Shown here: positions 1-8,743 of the stretch, one piece after another
Layout: every line of letters begins with the position of its first letter
Position numbering within the stretch: position 1 is the stretch's first letter
Assembly (NCBI GenBank): GCA_018398585.1
Contig: JAGTTD010000011.1
Coordinates: 11,761,846-11,825,845 of the forward strand
Length of the DNA: 64,000 nt
Direction of reading: 5' to 3'
Origin: Simmondsia chinensis
Taxonomy: Eukaryota > Streptophyta > Magnoliopsida > Caryophyllales > Simmondsiaceae
The notes under the pieces: generated by a model
Databases searched by the model: none
What the model was told of the DNA's origin: nothing
Seen by the model: the letters and a program-made list of their open reading frames with translations, nothing else
Made by a program: the position numbers and the translations under genes

Positions 1-2
1 CA

Positions 3-15
3 ATCTCCCACTTGC
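3..15 (-). other. Polypurine tract of copia A
   Basis: On the minus strand this reads CAAGTGGGAGATT, the same tract that precedes the 3' LTR of F (15091-15101) and H (26947-26959). It primes plus-strand synthesis and sets the LTR boundary at about base 2. Confidence 0.8.
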
Positions 16-59
16 AATTTAGTACAAATTTTATACTCATTCCTTCTATGTATGAACCA

Positions 60-345
60 AAGGTCTACTGAGTTAAGGTTTTAGTAAAGCCAACTACTTT
101 ATCTGAACCTACATGCCCTCTTTGCAGTTTCTGAAGCAACAACATATTTAGCCTCTATGGTGAAGTCATCAATACAATACGACTTAATGTTCCTCCCACT
201 AATGGCTCCTACTACAAGGGTAAAGTCATGCCCAGATGTCGAATGTCTGGCATCTCTATCTGAATGGAAGTAAAAATCAATATAGCTAACTGGAACCAAC
301 TCGAACTGACTTGACAACCAAATCTTTATAGCTATTAACACCCTA
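60..345 (-). pseudogene. Copia A RNase H remnant
   Basis: Minus-strand reading gives the copia RNase H region: a DSDRDARHSTSG-like block, then VGAISGRNIKSYCIDDFTIEAKYV followed by ASETAK, as in SKQ.CIA.STMEAEY of functional copies. RNase H removes the RNA strand of the RNA:DNA hybrid during reverse transcription. The piece is open for about 80 codons at 99-341 and decays at both ends. It lies directly before the polypurine tract, as expected for the C-terminal end of a copia polyprotein. Confidence 0.85.
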
Positions 346-349
346 CATC

Positions 350-975
350 ATTCCCAATGAGTAGTATATCGTCGACATACAATACTAAGAAAGTCACTAA
401 TTTTTCTTGACGTTGTTTGTACACACTTGGTTCATCAACCAATTGCTCAAAACCATAAGACTTAATCGCTTCATTGAATCTAATATTCTATGAGAGCGAT
501 GCTTGCTTCAGTCCATAAATAGACTTCTTTAGTTTGTATACCATATGCTCTTTATTTTTGCTAATGAAACTGTTTAGTTGCACCATATAGATGTCTTCTT
601 CAAGTCTACCATTCAAAAAGGGCCGTTTTGACTTCCATTTGCTAGATCTTATAATGACCTACAATGGATAGGAGTATCCTTATAGACTTTAGCATGGCTA
701 CTTGTGAGAAGGTCTGATCACAATGAATTCTTTCCTTTTGGGTGAAACCGTTAGCAACCAGCCTTGCCTTAAAGGTCTGTACCTTTTTGCCCACTCTTCT
801 TTTCCTCTTGTAGTCCCATTTACAACCAGTGGGCTTAAAGCTAACATGCACCTCTACAAGACCCCAGATCAAATTAGAACACATATATCCTATTTCAGAT
901 TTCATTGCTAAGGCCCATTGTTCGGCATCCTTGTCTTTAATTGCCTCGTTATAGATGAGAGGATCATATTTAATG
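350..975 (-). pseudogene. Copia A reverse transcriptase remnant
   Basis: Copia RT read on the minus strand. The N-terminal part at 642-905 shows GCKWDYKRKRRVGKKVQTFK then ARLVANGFTQ (family form GCKWVYKRK..G.V..FKARLVAKG). The catalytic YVDD is intact at 368-379. Frames are broken between these blocks. RT copies element RNA into DNA in the virus-like particle. A keeps YVDD, whereas H (YVNN) and F (YVTN) have lost it, so A may be the least decayed copy of this family in the window. Confidence 0.85.
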
Positions 976-1880
976 TCACGATTTAACCATTAAGGCACCC
1001 GCCATGAACCTGTCAGGTGCCTTGACAATCCTCCCACTACACCTAGGCTCTCGTGTACTTAGAACATTCTCAACCCTAACAGTAGGTGTATCTAATACAT
1101 CCACTGTATCCCGAGTTGCGTCTAGCTGTTCAAAATTAGAGTCATTTTCTTTTAACTCCTCTAACACTACTCTATTTTTGCTTCTATAGTCTACTACAAA
1201 ATCTTCCTTTAAAAATTTTGCATTTACATTTAAAAAAAAAAAAAAAAACTTTTGCTCTGAAGGACTGTAGAAAAGACCACTCTTGTTCCTTTGGAATAAC
1301 CCCAAAAAGAGATTGGTAAAGTAGCATTACTCATCGTGGACCTTACCATCTCTGACAATGTCCTATTCCTTCTTTCTGCTACACTATTCTACTATGGTGT
1401 CCCCAAAGTAGAAAGCTGAGATCTTATCCCATTTGCTCTTTGAAAATCTAGAAACTCACCCGAAAGATATTCACCACCTTGATCTGATCGAAGTGACTTA
1501 ACCTATTTACCCAATTGCTTTTCAACTTCAGCTTTGCACTCTTTGAACTTTTTAAAAGAGTCTGACTTATATCTCATTAAGTAAACATATCCATATCTTG
1601 AGTAATCATCAGTGAATTTGATGAAGTACTCATACCCACCTCTTTGCTTGAACATTCATTGGTCCACATACATATGTGTGAACCACCTCAAGTAAGTTAC
1701 CAAACCTTATTGCCTTTACTCTCAAAGACAGACTTGGTCATCTTTCCTTCTATGCAGGATTCGTAGATTGGTAATGACCTCAAGTCCAAAGCCTCTATCA
1801 GTCCATTCTTCACCAGTCTTTGGATCCTATTTGAATTATTGTGACCTTAACATTGGTGCCATGTGTAGGCATTATCCCTT
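976..1880 (-). pseudogene. Copia A integrase and integrase-RT linker remnant
   Basis: The minus-strand translation contains the integrase core: an FTDDYSRYGYVYL block (first catalytic D) and LRSDQGGEYL (second D), followed downstream by a NSVAERR block (E). The acidic linker (VVDYRSKNRVVLEELKEND, then CSGRIVKAPDRF) leads into RT. Stops interrupt it, including a TAG TAG pair where the family has two glutamines and a stop shortly before the LRSDQ block. Integrase joins the cDNA to host DNA. This copy is inactive as read. Confidence 0.85.
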
Positions 1881-2400
1881 TCAGGGTGTTTTTCTTTTAG
1901 GAGATTGAACAAGTGAGCTTGTGTTTGATTCATTTAAACAAATGCCAGTGTTTTGATCAAGAAATAACATGAATATACTATTTATGCATGTACTTTTACA
2001 GATAAACACTTTATTTTTTGTAATAGAAGGTTCACAACCGAAATCGACCAAATAACAATTAGTAATTAAACAAAACACATAAATCAAATTCTTACGCAGT
2101 ACAAGTACAATTAAACAATCCTTTGAAAACAAAAAAACTCTAACACTAAAGTCTAAACTAACATCTCCTACTCCTAAGACTGCTACTCTTATACCATTTT
2201 CAACCGTCAGGTATAGCTTCCATCATACAGCCTCCTGGTTAGCTTGAGCCCCTGTAACATATTACAGATATGGTTAGTTGAACCTGAGTCCACACACCAG
2301 GAACCTAGTGGACTCTCAACTACGATTGACTCAACTAAGTGAGATGTCATCATACCTTCACCAGATGACTTAGCAGTCTTTGCAGGAAGAATAGCTATGC
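1881..2400 (-). pseudogene. Copia A protease and pre-integrase remnant
   Basis: Aspartic protease signature SWCVDSGSTNHICNML is readable on the minus strand around 2255-2305 (catalytic D in DSGS). It is followed by the pre-integrase region, open at 1881-2132, with LRKNLIYVFCLI and ITKNKVFICK blocks typical of copia polyproteins. The protease cleaves the gag-pol polyprotein. The stretch between is shifted and stopped. Confidence 0.75.
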
Positions 2401-3161
2401 ACTTTGTGCAGTTCCTCTTAGTGGCCCATCTTTTCGCAAAAGAAACACTTTCCTCTTGCTAGCTTCTTGTTAGGATTAGTCAATACACTAGCAACCTTGC
2501 CTTTGCCTTTCTTTCTAGTTGTTCTCTTATTCAGCTTGCTCCCACTAGCCCTTGATACCTGAGTCAAGTGGACACTCCCCTTGGCTCGCATGTCACCCTT
2601 TGCTACCTGCAACTCCTTTATCAGCTCGAATAATCCTTATTACTCTGTGTGTAGTTGAGCCTAAACTGTGTAAAAGAGCTGGATAGAGAACTGAGGATGA
2701 TGTTCTGCTGAGACTGACTATTAATCTTAGCACCTAGAATCTCCGACTCAGACAAGCATGCCATCATTTTCATGATGTGCTCCTGATGACGTTCTCATGT
2801 TTAAGAGCTTCCTCGTTAGCTCTTTCCCAGCTACCCTATCTTAACCACCAAACATTTCCTTTAAATGTTTGATTATCTCAGCTGTTGTTTCCATCTTAAG
2901 CATCTGATGCTTGAGTACATTGGTCACAAAGGCCAAAATGTAGCATATGGCTAACTCATTAGCCTTAGTCTAGTGTTCATAACGCTCTTTAATAGTTGCT
3001 ATAGAATTATTAGTGGGCACCGTAGGTCTAGCTTCAGTGAGAACAAACTTATGACCATCACGTATTAATACTATGTCCAAGTTCATTTTCTAGGTGAAGT
3101 AATTCGGTCCAATTAAAGCATTATCTTTCATAATTGAATGAAGTGCTCTAGTCGTGGCCAT
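2401..3161 (-). pseudogene. Copia A gag remnant
   Basis: The start codon is at 3161 on the minus strand (MATTRALHSIMKDNAL). The capsid-like region has VTNVLKHQML, IKHLKEMFGG and LTRKLLNMR blocks and ends in a basic stretch (KKGKGKV) and a zinc-knuckle start CFFCEKMGH at 2418-2450. Gag builds the particle shell and binds RNA. The W codon near residue 24 is TAG here and TGA in element F. More stops and a frameshift follow, so it cannot give full gag. Confidence 0.85.
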
Positions 3162-3735
3162 TTTAAAACACTGTAAATGCAAACAATCGTGTAACTATCT
3201 TATATGAGTCATATATAATATAGTGATATCTATTCTTTTATTTTGGCATACATAATAAGTCAAGCATCCACTAAACTGTACTATCTTGCATGCAATGATG
3301 ACCCAAACACCACTCCTTACTCCCTAGCAGCGGGGTCACATGAAGCTAGTTTGGGTGAGAACTATTCTCAATTAACATGTTTTCTTATAACTCTTACTAA
3401 ACATGATTAACTCACCACTTTACCTTAGTCTCTAATATAACACAACAAATCTTGTCGGGGAGGCTAATGCATCATGCTAGTCAAGTGTAAACCATTACCT
3501 AAACCTCCATACAAATACACGTAATACTCCATGGCAACATGGTCGCACCACTTCTTTGAACTTTGGTTTATCCGAAGAGAAGTCCAACCCTGTAATCTGC
3601 AAACCGACATCCTCACCAGGGAGCTCTATTGATCTACTATACTACTAGACCGGTAATGGAAACCGTGAGGTTTCAACAATTGAACCTCACTCCCACTTAA
3701 TTTTTATAAACTAGTGGTTTTTAATTAACTTGCAT
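3162..3735 (-). other. Copia A leader, gag-proximal part
   Basis: Untranslated stretch between the hairpin array and the gag start. It matches the equivalent stretch in F (12236-12810), including CTCACTCCCACTTAA and the CTCCCCGACAAG-type blocks. I see no coding capacity. Conservation between two copies of the family shows it is an original part of the element. Confidence 0.6.
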
Positions 3736-3737
3736 TA

Positions 3738-4160
3738 CAACATGGATTATCTTATGATCCCCTTTAGAACCTCATTCCAAAAAACAATTTACAAAATTAA
3801 TCAGTTAATTTTTTTATTTAAAATAGTACCAACTAATAATTTAGATTATCATATAATCTACTTTAGAATCTCATTCTAAAATTAAACAAATTAATAGAAA
3901 TTAATTTTATTCAAAACAATATCGTAATTTAGATTATCTCATAATCTATTTTAGAATCTCATTCTAAAATTAAATTAATTAAAAAAATAAATTTAATTAA
4001 AATAGTACTGTCTTACAATTTAGATTATAAGATAATCTATTTTAGAATCTCACTCTAAAAAATTAATAAAAATTAATTTTAACTCAAATAGTACTGTCTT
4101 GCAATTTAAATTATCTTATAATTTATTTTAGAATCTTATTCTAAAATTAAATTAATTAAT
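3738..4160 (-). repeat. Leader hairpin array type iii in copia A (about 5 units)
   Basis: Units of roughly 85-100 bp each hold two adjacent inverted repeats: AGATTAT..ATAATCT and TTTAGAAT-ctc-ATTCTAAA (the latter exact at 3862-3880). Units begin near 3743, 3841, 3919, 4018 and 4108, separated by AT-rich spacers with AATAGTACTGTCTT. The same array with other copy number and base pairs is in F at 11770-12235. Confidence 0.85.
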
Positions 4161-4274
4161 TAACAAAAAATAATTTTAATTATTATGTAAACCCGTAGTG
4201 AAGTCTACATGTCCCAAAATTTTTTTTTAAATACTGACGCAGCGTCAGAGATTTTTTTAATTTAAATAATTAAT

Positions 4275-4490
4275 TTAGAAACAATAGTTGAATCTAATCT
4301 CATTAAATCAATTTTTTTTCGATTTCGTAAAAAATAATTGAATCTAATCTCATTAGAGCAACTTTATCCAACTTCGTAAAAAATAATTGAATCTAATATC
4401 ATTAGATCAAATTTATCCAATTTTGTAAAATTTAATTGAATCTAATCTCATTAGATCAATTTTATCTGATTTCACAAATCATGATTAATT
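4275..4490 (-). repeat. Leader hairpin array type ii in copia A (4 units)
   Basis: About 50-bp units, each starting ATTGAATCTAATCTCATTAGA and containing the inverted repeat ATCTAAT-ctc-ATTAGAT (exact at 4440-4456). The spacer reads TTTATCC.A.TTCGTAAAA. A related array of about 3 units is in F at 11500-11645. Confidence 0.8.
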
Positions 4491-4559
4491 ATGCACAATC
4501 TCATCATGCAAATAATATGAATGTAATTTCATGAATTGACAAATCTTAATTAACTAATA

Positions 4560-4665
4560 AATTTATTACCGATTTAAACAATTTAAAGCATTACCTTAAA
4601 CAATCTAATTAACAAATAATTCATTAATGATTTAAAAAATTTAAATCGTTCCTTTAAACAATCTT
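4560..4665 (-). repeat. Leader hairpin array type i in copia A (about 2 units)
   Basis: Two diverged units with GATTTAAA..TTTAAA(T)C cores (near 4571 and 4619). F carries six units of the same array at 11087-11440, so copy number differs between family members. Confidence 0.7.
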
Positions 4666-4763
4666 TCCTTCTTAATAAAATCTCTAATTTATTAAATTGC
4701 AAGTTTATTTATTTCGATCTTATTATACCAATTTATATATATTATGAATGTAATCAGAGCCTA

Positions 4764-4775
4764 GCTCTGATACCA
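4764..4775 (-). other. Primer binding site of copia A (tRNA-iMet)
   Basis: Minus strand TGGTATCAGAGC, a perfect 12-base match to the 3' end complement of plant initiator methionine tRNA. Two bases (AT) separate it from the LTR end at 4778. Confidence 0.9.
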
Positions 4776-4943
4776 ATTGTTGGGTTCACAGTCTCCAACT
4801 GTGGTCACAACAAAAGGCACCTATTAGAGCACTCAGTGCAGGAGACTTTTCTCACTACCTAAGCCCCCGTGTAGAAAGTCATGCTTCATGACACATAGCA
4901 AGCGAGAGTTCCGTATAATAAGGTAATCTCTATGGATCCTTTT

Positions 4944-4955
4944 GCTTTGATACCA
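4944..4955 (-). other. Fossil PBS inside the copia A LTR
   Basis: Minus strand TGGTATCAAAGC, one mismatch from the true PBS, with the same AT spacer and a following TGTTG terminus on the plus strand (4958). It lies exactly 180 bp inside the present LTR end, so it looks like an older LTR/PBS junction now buried in U5. Confidence 0.65.
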
Positions 4956-5457
4956 ATTGTTGAGATGGATTTCAAAAATTCTCCATAATTTAATTAACAC
5001 AGCAGAAGGGTTTAAAATTCATAATTCTAAACCTAGGGTTAATTTAAATTCCTAATTTTAAATCTACAGATTTAAATTCCTAATTTAAATCTATATGCCT
5101 CTACTCTAATACATTCATAACAATAACATGAACTTATATCAGGCATAATAAGAAAAACTTTAAATATATAGAAAAGCGAAAACTTAAGAGAAGGTAAGAA
5201 GACCATGCACAGATTTGCTCCAATTTAAGAATACCAGAAGAATAATAATATCTCCTAAGAAAGCTGAGAAACCGAGACCTAGCGGCCTTCTGAGCTATGA
5301 CCTCGAAACGCCCGGAGAGTGGGCTCTGAAAAATATTAATCTCTAAGGGAAGAAAAATTGCAAAATAAAATTTTCTTTTCCACTAGGTCTCTGAAAGTCA
5401 AACACTTTCAGAAACCTTGATTTTGAACTAAATCTAAACCTTTGGAATATGTACCTC

Positions 5458-5465
5458 TATTTATA
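5458..5465 (-). promoter_or_regulatory. TATA box of copia A 5' LTR
   Basis: Minus-strand TATAAATA in ...TACTATAAATAGAGGTAC..., the same position and context as in the LTRs of F and H. Probable start region of the element transcript. Confidence 0.6.
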
Positions 5466-6128
5466 GTAGTATACCGGAGCGAAAGCTGCTGAAATTACGA
5501 TGTGGGACTTGCAGGGATAGCATAAAACATTGCATTTTATACTTAAACAAATTCAAAACATGACGTTTAACTACCCATTCAAAAACTCTTCTTTTGGCCT
5601 ATCAATGCTTGCCACGTGGAACGCGGTGATTGGTCCGCCCCCAAAGGTGCGGACCTTACCCTAGCTACCCCAGTGTGTGACAGCTTCTCCATTAATTACC
5701 GATCCTATGCAAAGCGATTTTTCCTTCTTTTTTTTTTCCACATGTAAAAGTTCATCTTATGAATTTTAATTTTCAAAAATTATTTTATTTATAATTTATA
5801 ATTTTTATTCATCTCTTGAATAATATGTGGCCAATTTAAATTTACTCATGTCATGAAATCTTTAATATTTTTTCGATGGCAGTAAAAACAAAGGCTTGCG
5901 CAGGGACTTCAAGGACAATTTAAATCTATCTCTAAATGGGTCAAATTAAATACCATTTCATGATAAAATTTAATTACCATTTAATGGAACTTAATTCCAC
6001 TAAATAAACCCATTGCACTCTAGACTTAAACCATTTAATCGATATCTCCCAAATAGACTATATTGATGACAATCACCCCTCCACCTAGATGTCCATGAAA
6101 AATAATAAATATTACTACTACCATTATA

Positions 6129-6480
6129 TGTTATGATCGTTAGCTATGGCTTCTTGGGATACTAGTTAACATGTTGTTAATCCATTTTAATGTTTGCTTT
6201 GGTGGGAAAGTCGGTTAAGCTTAGTCAAGTTAGTCTTGTTTGGCGGCTAATGTACTAAGTCGGCAGTTAACATTGTCTTAGTTCATTGCATCTATCTTGT
6301 TATAAATAGTGAGATCTATCATGTAATAGATCATTGATGAATGATAGTTGATTCCTAATTCTTTCTCAACCCTAATTCCCTCTACCTTTCTCATCTCTTT
6401 CTTCAATTTCTCTTCTCAACTCTTCTCTATTTCTTCACTATCCATAGGTTATGATTCAAGATTTATCTTGAATCATGATA
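6129..6480 (+). repeat. Gypsy G 5' LTR
   Basis: Starts TGTTATGATCG and ends in the perfect hairpin ATGATTCAAGAT-tt-ATCTTGAATCAT (6451-6476) plus GATA. TATAAATA at 6301-6308 is the likely promoter. The partner LTR at 31962 is very similar and retains the ACA end. Confidence 0.9.
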
Positions 6481-6482
6481 AT

Positions 6483-6494
6483 TGGTATCAGAGC
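6483..6494 (+). other. PBS of gypsy G (tRNA-iMet)
   Basis: TGGTATCAGAGC two bases after the LTR end, a perfect initiator-Met tRNA match. The leader 6495-6871 that follows shows no gene. Confidence 0.9.
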
Positions 6495-6871
6495 ATGAAT
6501 AATATGACTTTTAATTACTCGAATTAGCTACTTCTATTGCAATTCGATTAGTTCTGATGCACATTGAGTTGAACATGTTTCACGGGACAAGATTGAGGTA
6601 AAATAACTTGAATTCAATTATTTAGGTGGAATCTTGGTAATTAATTAGAAGAAAAAAAAGGTGATTGAGGAGCAGATTTGTGAGCTGCTCGATATAGAGC
6701 TCAGCTGTTGGAGCATTTGAATACTAATCCTTGCTTAGGATCTACTACAGCTAAAAACATCACTTAGAGAATAACTTTCTTTCATTTACAAGTAGATCGC
6801 ACTGTTCCATTGCTTGGTGTGTTTTGGATATACCTCAATCAGTACAAGAATTATGATAATTTGCTCAAGTT

Positions 6872-7995
6872 ATGCCTACTACCAAATTAGCTGCAGCTTC
6901 ATATGCTGCTGCTATAGTGGGAGCTGCTAGAAATGCTTGAAATGTCATTGTTGATGATCAAGCTGATACAATTGCTAACATGGCTCGCAAAGTGAATGCT
7001 ATGTTTTTGTCCCTCCAACACAGTCGTGAGGCGACTCAAAATCTTACCTTACAAGTCAGTGGAATACAACAACAATTAGATAGGCAAGAAGTGGCACTTG
7101 AGGAAACTCAGAGCTTTCATTCACAAGTCAATCATATGTAGCAACAATTGGATAGGCAGGGAACTTCTGCTGGAATTTTGCGACCAACTAGTCAGTTGCA
7201 TTCCCCAACTACTTAGAATACATCAGAGGGCAGGGGTGATGTAATAACAGTGTCCCGAAACATTGGGTTTAGAAAACCACGTATTAACATGGAACCGTTT
7301 GATGGAATGCAACCTCAGTCCTGGATCAGAAGGTGTGAGCGATATTTCCACGTTTGCAATATATCAGAAGCTGAAATAGTGGATCTTGCAGCATACTTGA
7401 GAGGAGACGAGGAAACTTAGTATTTTGGATTAATGAGGTGGACTGAATTTGTGAAGGAACTATGTGAACGTTATGAAGAGGAAGACATTGGAGACGTTGT
7501 GGACAAGTTTATCATGGTAATACAAACAACCATAATTACGGAGTATATGACGAGGTTTGAGAACTTGAGAGCATGCACGTTGATTGCTTATCCAGAGACC
7601 ACCGAGGCTTATTATGTCTCAAGCTTTATCAGTGGATTGAAGTTCAAGATTAAGAATCTGGTTAAGACTTTGGAACCTACAACACTCTCTCAAGCTTACT
7701 CCAAAGCTCGGTTGTTTGAGAATACCATCTTAAGCTCATCTGAAGGAGCATGATTCAGAGGTGGTCAGGGAACATCTACAACTTCCTCTGTTTCTTCAGG
7801 AGGCAATAGAAGCCATAACATGGAGGAGAAAAGGACTCAACGATTGTGTTATAAGTGCAACCAGAAGTATTTCTTTGGCCATAAGTGCAATCCTAAATTA
7901 CTTATGGCTGTCATAGGAGTATAATATGAGGAGGAACTTGAGGATAGTGAAGAGCAAGTTCATTTTGAAGAGCAAGAATAAGAGGAAATTGGTGT
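6872..7995 (+). pseudogene. Gypsy G gag remnant
   Basis: The start is ATG at 6872 (MPTTKLAAASYAAA). A coiled N-terminal part with QQQLDRQ repeats leads to the retrotransposon gag domain (MEPFDGMQPQSWIRRCERYF), then EYMTRFENLRA and AYYVSSFISGLKFKIKNLVK, open at 7433-7753, and the knuckle CYKCNQKYFFGHKC near 7850. Several internal stops fall at former Q, W or R codons. It builds the particle in functional relatives; the same blocks are found in B and E. Confidence 0.87.
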
Positions 7996-8032
7996 TTTAA
8001 TTGAAGACGAGCTAGGCATTTCAGTTCAAGCC

Positions 8033-8417
8033 TTAACTGGTGGGGGGTTTCCACAATACCATCGGAATAAGGGGAGAAGTTGGCTATAGACCCATCTTGA
8101 TTTTGGTGGATAATCGGAGTACACATAACTTTGTGGATCCAAAGATTGTTTGCACAATTGGACATGAAATGATTAAAACAAATCCTTTGACATTCATGGT
8201 AGCTGGTGGAAATTCCATTTTAAATAAGACTAAGTGTAAACAATTCTCATGGTTGATGCAAAAGCACAGCTTCACCTATGATTTTCAAGTTCTGAGGCTG
8301 GGTGGGTGTGATATGGTCTTAGGAGTGGATTGGATGAATACCATAAGCCCAATTATGTTTCATTTTGCTGAGCTCACAATCTCATTTGATAGAAATGGGC
8401 AAAAGGTGACGCTGTAA
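8033..8417 (+). pseudogene. Gypsy G aspartic protease remnant
   Basis: The retropepsin-like region is open at 8040-8417: LILVDNRSTHNFVDPKIV, then CDMVLGVDWM and a final SFDRNGQ. The active site should be D-S/T-G; here it reads DNRS, so the enzyme is dead even within its open stretch. B has an intact DSGS at the same place (40797-40808). RT follows directly. Confidence 0.8.
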
Positions 8418-8743
8418 GGCATCAAGGGGCATGGATGGTTGCAAGTCATGATTGGGAAAAGGTTGGAGAATGTCATCAAGAAGAGGAACTATCATTGGAT
8501 TGGACATTTGTTCTCAATAGGAGCGGTAGAACTTGGGCAAGATCACCAACAGTTCCATCTTGAGTTACATAGGCTTCTTCAAGAATACGGTGACTTGTTT
8601 GAACCTCCATCCACTCTCCCTCCAAAGAGATCACTGGACCATGCTATCCCATTGAAGAATGGTGCTCAGCCAGTGTGTCTGAGACCTTACAAGTATGTTG
8701 ATGCCCAAAAGGATAAAATAGAAATGCAGGTGGAAGACCTCCT
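8418..8743 (+). pseudogene. Gypsy G RT, N-terminal piece
   Basis: The stretch leading into gypsy RT: LHRLLQEYGDLFEPPSTLPP, DHAIPLKNGAQPVCLRPYKY, then a KIEMQVEDLL helix. It ends at 8743 where copia F was inserted; the next RT codons resume at 16910. Bases 8739-8743 are the left TSD copy CTCCT. Confidence 0.85.

Larger units (their letters stand above)
4778..6128 (-). repeat. Copia A 5' LTR, piece 1 (U5 and R side)
   Basis: About 1.35 kb of LTR, ending on the minus strand in ...ACCCAACA. It contains a TATA box and, at 4944-4957, a second PBS-like site followed by another TGTTG. It is cut at 6124-6128 by insertion of gypsy G and resumes at 38428. Rejoined, the LTR is about 2.1 kb, close to the 2.2 kb of F. 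Confidence 0.88.

Noticed and set aside
4764..4775. tRNA gene fragment
   Set aside because: Only 12 bases match the tRNA 3' end complement, directly beside an LTR: a primer binding site.
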